A stretch of DNA of 64,000 nt from Monoplex corrugatus (GCA_030674185.1 JAPXFY010000026.1:33858667-33922666), one strand, 5' to 3'; counted from the stretch's first letter, positions 1 to 12,270 are shown. The notes: a model not told the origin generated them from the letters alone. A program made the numbers and translations.

Positions 1-237
1 AACGTCTGACTTCTTTGTTCCATGTTGGTGATTAGTCTGTGTCACGTCCAGTGTTCACACCCAGAAGAATGGGGTTGCACCGTACACTTCCACAGTTTGA
101 CCTTGACGGAGCCGTTGTGTGTGTGGGAATGATGACTGCAAGACTGAGCCAAGTCGAGTGAAATTTGCTCCACGCTAATTATTAAGCATGTAGCCTACTG
201 CGTTGGTGACTGTGCGGTGTATAGAAATACAGGAAAA

Positions 238-385
<148 letters not shown>

Positions 386-508
386 GTAGAGTACACATAC
401 AATCACACATATCATATACACTTAACATACAAACATACACATACACAATATCATGTGAAATTTCTGAACATGCCCAAATTCTTTGACTGATCCTTATCCG
501 TATGATAG

Positions 509-515
509 AGACAGC

Positions 516-547
<32 letters not shown>

Positions 548-615
548 AGAAGAGAGAGAGAAGAGACAGACAGACAGACAGAGACAGACAGACAGACAGA
601 CACACACACACAAGA
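509..615. repeat. (GA)n and (GACA)n compound microsatellite
   Basis: GAGA tract, then GACAGACA units, then a short CA tract. No gene signal around it. Confidence 0.93.
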
Positions 616-1211
616 AAGACAGAGAGACTGCAGATGAGATGAGAAACTGATGCGAAAAAGAAATGTACTGCACTTCCCTTATGTCTTGATGTAACAATGA
701 TCATTTGCTGTTGAAGACTCAAAGACTTAAGTTTGGAGTTTCTTCAGGAGAGAATCATTGTACCAGGGCAATTTCAAATGCATTCCACCAAAATCTACCC
801 AAGCACTTATCTTGCAGACTACTAAAACCCCATGGTCTGGCTGAGGGTTAAACCCACAGCCCCTGCGTAATGAACATGGAGTTTTGACAACTGAGTTATG
901 CGTTGAAACTGGAAGGTGCCTCGTCTGTGATTATTGTTGTGTCAGGTCCTAGGATGAGATGGGGTGGGATCTGGGAAATCAACCTATCTTTCCAATATTT
1001 ATATCAGGACAGCCGTGCAATACCCTGCTCTTCACGATTTTCAACTGCCGTGGGATCTTTAGCGTGCACAATCATAAGGCACACGGGTCCGACTCGTGTT
1101 TTGTCCCCTTCCAAAGGACTAAGTGGGGGCTCGTCCGGGATTGAACACAGTACAATTCTTCCTCATATCAGTGATCGTTATTGTGAGATTTCCTTGGTGA
1201 CTTCTTAGATG
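616..1211. other. Non-coding; repeat-like module with a tRNA-Pro-like segment
   Basis: 840-905 resembles the reverse complement of a tRNA-derived SINE head. 1040-1145 contains a GTGGGATCTTTAGCGTGCAC block typical of dispersed invertebrate repeats. 1123-1140 equals the 18-nt complement of a tRNA-Pro 3' end. No coding exon seen. Confidence 0.4.
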
Positions 1212-1500
1212 AGAACCAGTAAAACACGAAAATAGAATCAGAACGCGTATTTCATACAACCAGACAAGACAGGCACAATTTTTCGGCCAACTGACCTTTG
1301 TCAAGCGTAAATGTAAGATCTGGACGAAGCAGCAGGGAAGTTTAAGTCTTCTTCTCCTAATTTTTGTATTTGGTGTTTGTTCGATTTTGTGATCTTACAT
1401 TTACGCTTGACAAAGGCCAGCAGGCCGAAAATTTGAGCCTGTCTAGTCTGGTTGAATTGAATACGCGTTCTGATACTATTTTCGTGTTTTTCTGGTTCCT
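1212..1500. repeat. Fold-back inverted repeat (two arms of about 108 bp)
   Basis: The left arm 1212-1319 and right arm 1392-1500 are reverse complements with few mismatches; a core of TAAATGTAAGATC beside a roughly 70-bp loop is exact. Outer parts carry ACACGAAAATAG and AGAACGCGTATT. Single-arm relatives occur near 29046-29135 and 35285-35325. Confidence 0.85.
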
Positions 1501-1574
1501 GTTTGCTTGAGCGCAGACAGTCGCACTTGTTTTGACTTCTAAGATATTAAAAAAAAATTGTCTATGTGAAACAG

Positions 1575-2067
1575 GTATCAGAAGGGCTGCAAACTGTTAG
1601 CCGCCCAAAGAGCGAACAAACGCGCTTCCGGAAATGGAGACTCGGACGGGGAAGACCTTGACCCGGAAATGACCCTGCACCGCTTGACCAGGCCAACAGC
1701 CTCATCCCGCAGTCGTCAGGTGACTCAGTGGCCCACCTCCTCCTACACCATTAGACAGAACAGTGTCGCTGCACACAGAAAAGCCAGCAGCAGTTCCACT
1801 CCGTTCCTCAAGCGCCCGAATCGTTTCAAAGGCACACGCAACGTCACTTCCAACGAACTGCGCGAGATCGTCAACAGACTCAGTGCCTGCGACCCTGCTA
1901 ATGTTCCTGACTCGGGCCGCAGTCGCTCTAGGGGGAAAGGATTCTGTACCAAAGGCAGCACGTGGACTGATCATACTGCAGCCGAGTCCAGGTCCAGGTC
2001 CCGATCCGGGCTTCACGTGAGAGGTTTTTCGGAAGAGTTGGTTAGACGCGCGCATCAGGATGCGTAG
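1575..2067 (+). CDS. Candidate last coding exon of an unidentified gene
   Basis: An open frame follows a possible acceptor (gtgaaacag|GTATCAG) and runs to a TAG at 2065-2067. It starts YQKGCKLLAAQRANKR, then has an acidic stretch (GDSDGEDLDPE), a basic Ser/Arg-rich middle and a conserved-looking ELREIVNRLSACDP segment. A Met at 1669 is internal to the frame. I do not recognise the family. GC content and codon variety are higher than in the surroundings, and a poly(A) signal follows about 190 bp later, both favouring a real exon. Earlier exons would lie left of 1 or in 1-1560, where I found none. Confidence 0.45.
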
Positions 2068-2257
2068 TGTAAAGTTTCGTAGCGCGAATATATGTTGTCT
2101 TTTTGCGGTCGAGTCCAAGCGAAAATGTGTGGAGTGTCAGGCGCGCGCAGACAAAGACAACGTAAAGGATTTTTGGCGTAGGTTGAAAACTAGCACACAC
2201 ACACAAAAGAACAAACAAAAATCTTACTGCCTTTTGAATTAGTTTCTTTGAAGATGG

Positions 2258-2263
2258 AATAAA
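2258..2263 (+). promoter_or_regulatory. Poly(A) signal AATAAA after the candidate last exon
   Basis: AATAAA about 190 bp downstream of the stop of the candidate exon, in AT-rich sequence. Position fits a 3' end, but the hexamer alone is weak evidence. Confidence 0.35.
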
Positions 2264-2269
2264 AGAGCT

Positions 2270-3116
2270 ATATTAATTAATTAACGTGATGGCAGTTTGG
2301 CCTTAAATATTACTGCTAATACTGTAATAGGTAACTAAAATCCCGATCAAGGTTTTTCTTTATATTATTTAGTTTCAGTGAAGACGGTGCAAAAGAAGCT
2401 ACATATAAAACGATTGTGAGGGCAAGTTTTGAACACTGGGTTTGAATTGTTAATTGCTTTTTGTGCACAGTGCCGAGTTGTTCACAGCCACACCATCTTG
2501 CAAGTGTCCAAACATTTGCATTTCATTTGCTTATTTTTTTGTCTTTTATAGAAGAATTTCTCTTGTGTCATGAGATCTCTTTTCGTTGTGCAGGGGATGT
2601 TAGGCTTAACCTCAGTGACTGGGCTCTGCTGGTGTCGAATTCATTTAGTCGTTTAGACTGATATAAATTATATTAGATGCATTTATTTATTTCATAATTC
2701 ATTTAATGAATTTTTCGATCGTGGATCTTGGCTTATTATCACTCAGTGCAGGAAAGAAACAGTATTTGCTTTGACATACAGAATGTTTTACTCCTGTCTG
2801 TTAGTCTGAACATAGATCTGTATTTCTAAATTCTAAACCGCTTCGAAAACACAATATGTGGCGAGGTTACGGTATGTAGCGAGATTAAAATCACGAATTA
2901 TAGATCTAGTCTGATTAAACCAGTCTTTTATCACCAGTCAGGTCTACAGCATTCGTCATTCTCGTACAAGATGACTTCCACGCAGATCGGAAGATTTACA
3001 ACAGGTTTGAGACACGAAAATTCAGTGACAAAATTTTTCGTGACTCAAGAGATCGCCAACCGAGAAACAAACATTGTTTTGTCATTCCGGTGAACTGTCA
3101 GTTCAACAAAACCAGT
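2270..3116. other. Intergenic, nothing recognised
   Basis: AT-rich sequence without splice-flanked frames, tRNA-like folds or known repeat motifs that I can name. Confidence 0.5.
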
Positions 3117-5838
3117 TTGAATATGATGTCCTGGTGTACTATAATGAAGGACTGACAGTCATGTTCAGATAGGGAATGTGTTGAATATGATGTCCTGTTA
3201 CAGTATAATGAAGAACTGACGATAATGTTTAGATGGGGAATGTGTTGAATATGATGTCCTAGTACAGTATAATGAAAAACTGACGATAATGTTTAGATAG
3301 GGAATGTGTTGAATATGATGTCCTAGTACAGTATAATGAAGAACTGATGATAATGTTTAGATAGGGAATGTGTTGAATATGATGTCGTGTTACAGTATAA
3401 TGAAGGACTGACGATAATGTTTAGATAGGGAATGTGTTGAATGTGATGTCCTTGTGCAGTTAATGAAGAACTGACGATAATGTTCAGATAGGGAATGTGT
3501 TGAATGTGATATCCTCGTGCAGTTAATGAAGAACTGACGATGATGTTTAGATAGGGAATGTGTTGAATTTGATGTCCTCGTGCAGTTAATGAAGAACTGA
3601 CGATGATGTTCAGATAGGGAATGTGTTGAATGTGATATCCTCGTGCAGTTAATGAAGAACTGACGATGATGTTCAGATAGGGAATGTGTTGAATGTGATA
3701 TCCTCGTGCAGTTAATGAAGAACTGACGATGATGTTCAGATAGGGAATGTGTTGAATGTGATATCCTCGTGCAGTTAATGAAGAACTGACGATGATGTTC
3801 AGATAGGGAATGTGTTGAATGTGATATCCTCGTGCAGTTAATGAAGAACTGACGATGATGTTCAGATAGGGAATGTGTTGAATTTGATGTCCTCGTGCAG
3901 TATAATGAAGGACTGACGATCATGTTCAGATAGGGAATGTGTTGAATATGATGTCCTGTTACAGTATAATGAAGAACTCACGATCATGTTCAGATAGGGA
4001 ATATGTTGAATATGATGTCTAGTGCAGTATGATGAAGAACTCACGATCATGTTCAGATAGGGAATGTGTTGAATATGATGTCCTGTTACAGTATAATGAA
4101 GGACTGACGATCATGTTCAGATAGGGAATATGTTGAATATGATGTCTAGTGCAGTATGATGAAGAACTCACGATCATGTTCAGATAGGGAATGTGTTGAA
4201 TATGATGTCTAGTGCAGTATGATGAAGAACTCACGATCATGTTCAGATAGGGAATGTGTTGAATATGATGTCCTGTTACAGTATAATGAAGGACTGACGA
4301 TCATGTTCAGATAGGGAATGTGTTGAATATGATGCCTATGCACTATAATGAAGGACTGACGATCATGTTCAGATGGGGAATGTGTTGAATATGATGCCTA
4401 TGCACTATAATGAAGGACTGACGATCATGTTCAGATAGGGAATGTGTTGAATATGATGCCTATGCACTATAATGAAGAACTGACGATCATGTTCAGATAG
4501 GGAATGTGTTGAATATGATGTCCTGTTACAGTATAATGAAGAACTGACGATCATGTTCAGATAGGGAATGTGTTGAATATGATGTCCTGTTACAGTATAA
4601 TGAAGGACTGACGATAATGTTCAGATGGGGAATGTGTTGAATATGATGTCCTGTTACAGTATAATGAAGGACTGACGATCATGTTCAGATAGGGAATGTG
4701 TTGAATATGATGTACTGTTACAGTATAATGAAGAACTGACGATCATGTTCAGATAGGGAATGTGTTGAATGTGATGTCCTGTTACAGTATAATGAAGAAC
4801 TGACGATCATGTTCAGATAGGGAATGTGTTGAATATGATGTCCTGTTACAGTATAATGAAGGACTGACGATAATGTTCAGATGGGGAATGTGTTGAATAT
4901 GATGTCCTGTTACAGTATAATGAAGAACTGACGATCATGTTCAGATAGGGAATGTGTTGAATATGATGTCCTGTTACAGTATAATGAAGAACTGACGATC
5001 ATGTTCAGATAGGGAATGTGTTGAATATGATGTCCTGTTACAGTATAATGAAGGACTGACGATAATGTTCAGATAGGGAATGTGTTGAATGTGATGTCCT
5101 GTTACAGTATAATGAAGAACTGACGATCATGTTCAGATAGGGAATGTGTTGAATGTGATGTCGTAGTACAGTATAATGAAGAACTGACGATAATGTTCAG
5201 ATAGGGAATGTGTTGAATATGATGTCCTGTTACAGTATAATGAAGAACTGACGATAATGTTCAGATGGGGAATGTGTTGAATATGATGTCCTGTTACAGT
5301 ATAATGAAGAACTGACGATCATGTTCAGATAGGGAATGTGTTGAATTTGATGTCCTGTTACAGTATAATGAAGAACTGACGATAATGTTCAGATGGGGAA
5401 TGTGTTGAATATGATGTCCTGTTACAGTATAATGAAGGACTGACGATAATGTTCAGATAGGGAATGTGTTGAATATGATGCTATGCACTATAATGAAGAA
5501 CTGACGATAATGTTCAGATAGGGAATGTGTTGAATATGATGCCTATGCACTATAATGAAGAACTGACGATAATGTTCAGATAGGGAATGTGTTGAATATG
5601 ATGCCTATGCACTATAATGAAGAACTGACGATCATGTTCAGATAGGGAATGTGTTGAATATGATGCCTATGCACTATAATGAAGGACTGACGATCATGTT
5701 CAGATAGGGAATGTGTTGAATATGATGCCTGTGCACTATAATGAAGGACTGACGATCATGTTCAGATGGGGAATGTGTTGAATATGATGTCCTAGCGCAG
5801 TATAACTTAGGATTGACGATAGTGTTCAGATAGGGACT
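3117..5838. repeat. Minisatellite, unit about 60-64 bp, about 43 copies
   Basis: Units carry TTGAATATGATGTCC, AGTATAATGAAGAACTGACG and TGTTCAGATAGGGAATG. Subtypes: 64-bp units (TGTTACAGTATAATG), 62-bp units (GCCTATGCACTATAATG) and 63-bp units (TCGTGCAGTTAATG), clustered in blocks, a sign of local unit amplification. The 63-bp block keeps one frame open on the minus strand (3390-3923), which I regard as chance. Confidence 0.96.
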
Positions 5839-6150
5839 CTGTTGCATCGGTATCAGGATTTTGCATTTATTGTCTGTTCCATCTTACATTTTGAGAATGA
5901 CCCTGTTCTGTTGCGAAAATCAATTAATTCATTGATATATATGACCGGTTCCCACTGATGATGTAATATACAGACAGCAGCAGCACAATGCATGAATGCT
6001 GTGGGCAAAAACAACCGAAATAATGTGCGCGCTCACATCTGAGATAACTTTATTCTGATTGCAGAAAAACATGGTCTTCCCCAGCACATGTGTTATCGCA
6101 CAATCAGGATCTGTGACATTAGCTGTTGTAGCATCTCCAGTGTTGCTCTT

Positions 6151-6322
6151 TTAACCCTCTGGCTCCCGCTCTATATTCACCCACTGCAAAAACTTCAACC
6201 CTTTGACTCCCTCACCCTATCCACCAGCTGGCGTGAGGGAGTCAAAGGGTTAGGTTTTTGTTTTGCTAGCGTAGTTGACAATGCAGGGTGCTGATGGATA
6301 GAGCGCGGGAGTCAAGGGTTAA
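6151..6322. mobile_element. Palindromic TTAA element, copy 1
   Basis: Bounded by TTAACCCTCTGGCTCC and GGGAGTCAAGGGTTAA, with an inner hairpin CTTTGACTCCCTCACCC / GTGAGGGAGTCAAAGGG. TTAA at both ends and CCC-starting inverted termini match piggyBac-type target and tip rules. No coding capacity. Confidence 0.8.
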
Positions 6323-6610
6323 TAGGAACCGAGGGATCAGGATCTCTGAGGTCTGGTGTTCAATCCCAGCCAACATCATAGAAACTGTCCTGTTCACTGC
6401 CCATCTTGATGCTTCAATCCTTCTGGTGTGTAAGTGTTTCATAGGTTTTGCTCCCTCCCTCCCAACTTTCGCCACATCACTGCCCATTCGAAGACATGCT
6501 GTTTTGTGCAGGCTCAAGGAGTCTGCCAGATAATTGCTGGCAGATCGGGGGAGGGGGTGAGTACACATGGGATTGTCATAATGTGATGAATCCTTCTTGA
6601 ACAAACTCCG
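6323..6610 (+). repeat. Dispersed repeat R1 (copy without insertion)
   Basis: Matches 28077-28187 joined to 28387-28540: shared AACTGTCCTGTTCACTGCCC-like block, TTCTGGTG, a GGCTCAAGGAGTCTGCCA-like block and ATCCTTCTTGAAC. Function unknown. Confidence 0.6.
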
Positions 6611-6721
6611 AACTTCAAACTCCAGTGTTGCTCATGGTAAGCTAGTAAAGTGGATTTGAGACATTGCCTTCTCACTTCTAAATCAGGAAGTACATTTACG
6701 GATAAGTACATGTACATTTAA

Positions 6722-6940
6722 TGTCTGTAGTGGGTAATCCTAAACATACTCATTGACGTGGCGTAAGTTATTGCTTCAGTTTGTACCTGGTCATCAGGAA
6801 TGAGTAATGATGTCCTTGGTGTCGTATTATGTTGTTGTTTCGGCATGCGTCGTTAGGTTGCCTAGGAGTCGATCACTATCCCGGGCTGAATACAGACATC
6901 TATTTGCTGATTGGCTAATAATGTAAACCATTATTCTACA
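6722..6940 (-). mobile_element. Possible 3' LTR of a Ty3-like retrotransposon
   Basis: On the minus strand a purine tract (GAAAAGGAGGGA, 6941-6952) is followed at 6940 by TGTAGAATAATGG, the usual polypurine-tract then TG layout. An end at CTACAGACA (6722) would give a 219-bp TG...CA unit. The far boundary is a guess. Confidence 0.45.
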
Positions 6941-7135
6941 TCCCTCCTTTTCAAGTTTGTAAGAAAAACTAGATTTAGTCTACAAGTCCTATTCGATCAG
7001 TGTATCTACATCTGAACGGTAAACTAATGAATTCAACGTCAACTTTGTTCACCACCAACATTTAAACTGAAACTAATATAACCAGTGTGCACTCAAAATC
7101 TGAAGTTTCACTAATGTTCACTGTATCATGCACTG

Positions 7136-7612
7136 TCAGAGATCAGAATATCTCGAGGTTTCTCTCATTTCACAACCTCGTGGTTTTGTTGTCAGTAGTG
7201 GCTCAGGTTGTGGTTCAGGTTGTGGTTGTGGTTGTGGTTGTGGTTCAGGTTCTTCTGGAACTGTTGACGTAGTAACAGCTTCTTCTGGTTCTTTGTATGC
7301 CTTGTATCGTCTTCGTAAGTGCCATCTGTTCCTCCTTTGCTGACCGGTACGGGTTTTCAGAGTTGACGAGGATGATGTCGGTTTGTTGACTACGATTGCT
7401 TCTTCATCTCTAGGAGTTTTCATCCACACCTTCTCTTCTTTCTCCAGGGGTTTCAGTGACTTTGTTCTGTGTCGATGGTCAAAGTTCTTTTTCTGTTTCT
7501 GTTTGATGCGGGCATCAATTTCCTGGAACGCCTGTTCCTTTTTCTGGGGATATTTTCCTTCAGTAACGGGCATGATGCAAAGTCTCTGTGGCTTCTGTGG
7601 ATGAAAATGCAC
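7136..7612 (-). mobile_element. Ty3/gypsy-type integrase C-terminal remnant
   Basis: A 158-residue frame contains KQKKNFDHRHRTKSLKPL and GQQRRNRWHL, matching the end of Ty3-like Pol (spacer then the QRRNR(R/W)HL motif before the 3' LTR). It ends in a Pro-Glu-Gln repeat encoded by a GGTTGT tract. It lies directly upstream, in sense, of the polypurine tract and putative LTR. The catalytic part is missing, so this is a 5'-truncated fragment. Confidence 0.7.
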
Positions 7613-7829
7613 TTCAGTTTTCTGTCTTAGAATTGTAGGAACAGTCGAAACATTCTATTTGAGGGTTTCCTGTTGAGCAAGTTAACAAAAAAATCGTTAG
7701 AACATGCGTAAAAGAATCACTGCTACGAGGCCCGTCATTATGTACAGTCCGAAACAGCTGCGTATCCTGTTTTTGTTTATACATACATAAAATACTCGTG
7801 TCAACACGCAAAATCAGAACAAGACTGAG

Positions 7830-8165
7830 GCAACTGCAATGTGGTTTCTAAGAAGAATGTTGAGAGTTCCATGGACAGCAAAGAAAACAAACGAGAGTCT
7901 TGAAGGAGGCAGACACAAGAGGCCATTAATAAAGAAGACTAGGATAAGACAAGCAACATTGATAGGACATTTTATGAGGCAAGAAAATTAGAGCACTTAG
8001 TCACAACAGGAAAGCTGGAGGGAAAGAGAGCACCAGGCAGACGTAGGGAGAAAATATTGGACGGACTTGCAGAGTGGCTGAGGACAAGAGGGTGGGAGAT
8101 GTACTTGCAGCGACAAGGGATAGATTCGTATGGAGAGCCATGAATCGCGGGGCTCATGATGATGA
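7830..8165 (+). mobile_element. LINE 3' end, GATGAT-tailed family, copy 1
   Basis: Same family as 54985-56105: translates in shifting frames to the tail TAKKTN...GRPREKILDGLAEWL...RDRFVWRAM and ends in GATGATGATG. Frameshifts show it is dead. Confidence 0.82.
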
Positions 8166-9159
8166 TGAAAATACACCGCATAATAGAATTTGGCCATTCG
8201 TCAACATAATCCATAATGACATCATCAAGTGAGGTCATCGATAAAATGACGCATACAGCTGTTCCTTGTAAAACTGGATCCGACAAAATCCAAAACAAGT
8301 GTGATTGCCCGTGTTTAAGCAAATAGAATCAAGAAAAAACAAAACAAAAAACAACGAAAAAAGAATACGAACACAGTATTTAATATAACAAGACAAGACA
8401 GCAAAACACACATATGTCCCAACAGACTGCTTCACAATTCACAAATACACGTTCTTATTCTTTTTTCCTATTTTTTCTTGGTTCCTGGATCCGACAAAGG
8501 ACAGAATTAGCTCTACATCTTTACCAGGTGGCAACGTTAGGATGAATCACAGAAAATTCGTGTGAATTTGGAAGCAGTTTGTTGGGGCATGTAAATGTGT
8601 TTTGCTGCACAGTCTGCAGATGTAGATTGACTGTTTGAAAGCCGGGCGTGCTGATGTTTAAATGCAACAAGTTAGGCGATCAAACATAGATTCTAGAGGA
8701 ACAAAGTTGTTTTTTTTTTCAAAGTGAAAAGAGCTGGTGGAAGAAGACTCCCATATTTCTGTTCAGGAAGTGTAAGTCAGACCTGCAATTTATCATTTGA
8801 AACAGTTAGAACAGATCGCAGCATGATTGACCTGAAATAGTAGCTGCAAAAATGGCCATCACATTTGTTAGAGGATTTTTTTAATAGTGGGTTGCAGGAT
8901 CTCAAGTGGGTGGCCCTATGGTGGCTTGACATACGACTCTCAAGGGCTTCCTGGCTCTAGGACTTCAACTGAACGAACTTGGGATCAGTGCCATTGAGCA
9001 CACACTGGACAGCGGCAACGCGCTCTCAGAGGGAAGAGCAGCCCAAGTTTCACATGATAAATCCGTTGTGACAGGAGAAATGAATATACGAATATGAATA
9101 CGAATATGAACTTGGGGACATGAGACAAAAAAACAACAACAAAAAAACCCCCACCCTCT
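8166..9159. other. Non-coding; a weak relative of the 1212-1500 repeat at 8300-8420
   Basis: 8360-8405 resembles an arm of the fold-back repeat (AACAAGACAAGACAG). 8580-8630 includes the SINE-core-like string TTTTGCTGCACAGTCTGCAG. The rest shows nothing recognisable. Confidence 0.35.
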
Positions 9160-9287
9160 TTAACCCTTTGACTCTGCAGGAAGCTGGTGGATAGGGTGAG
9201 GGAAGCAAAGGGGTTAAGTTTTCACTTTGCTATCATTTTTGGCAATGCAGGATGCTGATCGACAGGGTACAGGAATCAAAGGGTTAA
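9160..9287. mobile_element. Palindromic TTAA element, copy 2 (one outer arm missing)
   Basis: TTAACCCTTTGACTC at 9160 and AATCAAAGGGTTAA ending at 9287, with the inner GGAAGCTGGTGGATAGGGTG. Shorter than the other copies. Confidence 0.72.
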
Positions 9288-9394
9288 GCGGGTTGAAGTT
9301 CAATGGACTTATTGTTATTAGGGACAGGTGGCCACCAAACATCAGTGTGATATGACCACAGGTTACTTTCCTTCTGCTACTGACTAGTAGGTTG

Positions 9395-9655
9395 TGATAT
9401 CATCATCATCATGTGCCCTGCTGCATGGCGTTGGCCATCATGGCCCTCCATATGAATCTATCCCTTGTCGCTGCAAATACATCTTCCACCCTCTCTGTCC
9501 TCAACAACTCTGCAAGTCTATCCAATATTTTCTCCCTGGGTCTACCTGGTGTTCTCTTTCCCTTCAGCTTTCCTGTTGTGACCGGGTGCTCTAATTCCCC
9601 TTTCCTCAGAAAATGTCCTATAAATACTGCTTGTCTTTTCATAATTTCTACGTTG
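9395..9655 (-). mobile_element. LINE 3' end, GATGAT-tailed family, copy 2
   Basis: Minus-strand frame encodes HPVTTGKLKGKRTPGRPREK and ILDRLAELLRTERVEDVFAA, then RDRFIWRAMMANAMQQGT and a GATGAT tail. Open for 77 codons but 5'-truncated. Confidence 0.88.
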
Positions 9656-9859
9656 TGATGTAGTACCTATACGAAATATCTTAACTCATACTGAAGTATT
9701 ATATTTTCGGATCTTTTGTCAACTTCTGTCGTAGAGTCCCTTTGAAGATCTGCCTACGGTTTGGTGTTGTACTGTGAGTCAGTGTTTGTTTATTCAAGCT
9801 TATTAAGAACTCTGTGAGACCATTGTGATGAAAACTGAAATAAACTGCTTTGAAAAGGG

Positions 9860-9965
9860 ACACACACACACACACATGCATGCACACACACACACACACA
9901 CACACCACACACACACACACACAGAGGCATGCACTCACACACATGCGCACGCACACGCACAGAGG
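9860..9965. repeat. (CA)n microsatellite, interrupted
   Basis: CA repeats with ATGCATGCA and CACGCA interruptions. 9656-9859 holds nothing recognised. Confidence 0.93.
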
Positions 9966-10306
9966 ACAACACAGGATTTGTGCTAAAACCGTTTTCTTCA
10001 TTTACTGAAATGAAACTTATACCATCACACTTCTGGGATCAGCATGAACAAACATTTGTGTCTCCCACAAAATGCAAGCCAGCTGACAACAAAAATTTCA
10101 TCCTGTCAGTCTCATTGTCTGTCACATTATTCTACTGTTGTCTTGACATACTACATCAAATATAAAACTACGTGCACACACACATACACACACACACACG
10201 AATGGGTGAAGTATCCCACAAACAGTTGAAACACAAATGAACAAACAAATTCCTGAAACCCGATTATGATCCAAAGCAAGCATACTTAGTTTACAGAGCT
10301 TAGTAT

Positions 10307-10498
10307 TTAACCCTTTGACTCCTGCACCCTGTCCACCAGTATCCTGCATTGTCTACCATGCCAACAAAGCAAAAACTTAACCCTTTGACTCCCTCATCCT
10401 TTCCACCAATTTCCTGCACGAAGCTGGCTGAAAGGGTGAGGGAGTCAAAGGGTTAAGTTTTGCAGCTGATGGATAGGGTGCGGGAGTCAGAGGGTTAA
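10307..10498. mobile_element. Palindromic TTAA element, copy 3 (full length)
   Basis: Runs from TTAACCCTTTGACTCCTGCA to GTCAGAGGGTTAA, with the inner inverted pair CTTTGACTCCCTCA / TGAGGGAGTCAAAG and the spacer motif CTACCATGCCAACAAAGCAA. Orientation is opposite to copies 1, 4 and 5. Confidence 0.85.
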
Positions 10499-11891
10499 TA
10501 ACAACTGTAGCTTCCCACCCCTTTCATCTCAGCATCTCATCTAGTTTTAAGTCAACTTGGGGAGTCTGTCATGTTGTTATTACAAGCAGATTTGGGTTGA
10601 GCGCATAAGGAATTGTCCAGATGCTATCAATCCATCTTGCATGGTTGTCAAATTCCAGTACCAAGCTCTGCAGACAATGTTGCCGAATTTAAAGAGACTT
10701 TTCTCATCCCTTCAAACAAAAATGTACAACTTTGACACAAATTTTATTCGATGAAAATGTGATGGTACAATCACATGAGATTATGTACAGAGCAACAACA
10801 AGCATAGTTTATGTTATGAAATGTATGGCTTTAACTTTTTTGCAACAAGCTGCGAGTGTTTTCACAACAGACGATTTTCTCATTTATAACATGCTGAGAA
10901 AGCAATCACAGCAGGTAGTTAAGCTGGCAAGGACACATCGCAGTTATTCTTGAAGAGTTATTCTAAAATCAACTCTGTATGCATGATTCACAAGATTGCC
11001 ACACATAGGCCACTATGGGATAATTTTCAGCTTTTCTACATCATCTGACATCTCTAGGATATCAACAACAACAAAATTGGCTGATCTCGTTTGTTAATTT
11101 AAATGAAAATGACTGAACCGATAGTTGCTTTGCATGTAGGGCGTACTAGACATGTTACGACACTCAGTTTTCAGCGCTCAGGAGGTGACAGATTTAGTAA
11201 AACGGCAACGATCGAGTGATGAACTCAAGTTGAATAGTAAGCAAGTAGTGATAGGAGTGTTGAAGAATAATGTTCTGTAACTGTTATATCTGAAAACGAT
11301 GACAGTCCATGAAGCAAAGAAGAGGGGCCAGTTCTACATGCATGATAGCTCACTCATGGGTTTTGTGGGGATTTGATGTAATCCATTAGTCATTGTCTTA
11401 ACCCTTGCCTTAAAGCAGACCATCATACTTGAGATCAGTTTTCCCTGTGAATAGATTGCAGATCCCAATGGTCAGGCTTTGGGGTAGGTTAGGGTTATAG
11501 TTCAGGGAATAAAAAATGTCAGAAGTAGTTACGAATCCAGACGTGTTGTGTGTTCACAAGTGAAATTTGCTACGAAAAAATAAGACCTAAACTGCACATG
11601 ATTTTGAGCTTGACTATGATGGAAAACAGAACTCATGCTAGTATGGTATGGAGGCAGATTTTGATGAAGAGTAATGAAATGCAGATATGTGATGACAATA
11701 CATAGATAAAAAAGAAGCAGAATTTTTTTATCATTCCAAATTTCGAATCCAACTTTCGGTGTCGGCTGGAAAGTGGAAATTCACGTCTGTGAAAACCTCA
11801 ATAACCCTACAGCTTTTGTGGTGTATAGTGTGATTTGCACTCACGATTTTATCAAGAAAATAAAAAAAAAACCGAGTCAAACGGATATGCC

Positions 11892-11892
<1 letters not shown>
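10499..11892. other. Intergenic, nothing recognised
   Basis: Short frames only; no splice-flanked coding segment, transposase motif or structured repeat that I can name. Confidence 0.5.
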
Positions 11893-11929
<37 letters not shown>

Positions 11930-11932
11930 TAT

Positions 11933-11994
<62 letters not shown>

Positions 11995-12233
11995 TTTTTG
12001 CACTGCTGCCTTCATCAGTGCACTGCTGCCTTCATCAGTTTTAGATGTTGTGTGGTGGTGTGTGTGTGTGTGTGTGTGGATGTGTGTGTGTGTGTGTGTA
12101 TGTGTGTGGGGTGTGTGTGTGTGTTGTGTGTGTGTGTGTGTGTTGTGTGTTGTGTGTTGTGTGTGTGTGTGGTTGTGTGTTGTGTGGTGTGTGAGTAGTG
12201 TGTGATGTGTGTGTGTGTGTGAGTGTGAGTGTG

Positions 12234-12268
<35 letters not shown>
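11893..12268. repeat. (GT)n microsatellite cluster
   Basis: Several GT tracts with TTGTG and GAGTGT variants, split by a tandem pair of CACTGCTGCCTTCATCAGT (12000-12039). Confidence 0.96.

Positions 12269-12270
<2 letters not shown>

Noticed and set aside
3390..3923. 177-codon minus-strand frame of 21-residue repeats (HSLSEHHRQFFINCTRIS type)
   Set aside because: Exactly spans the 63-bp subtype of the minisatellite; it closes where unit length changes. No splice sites or regulatory context, so chance.
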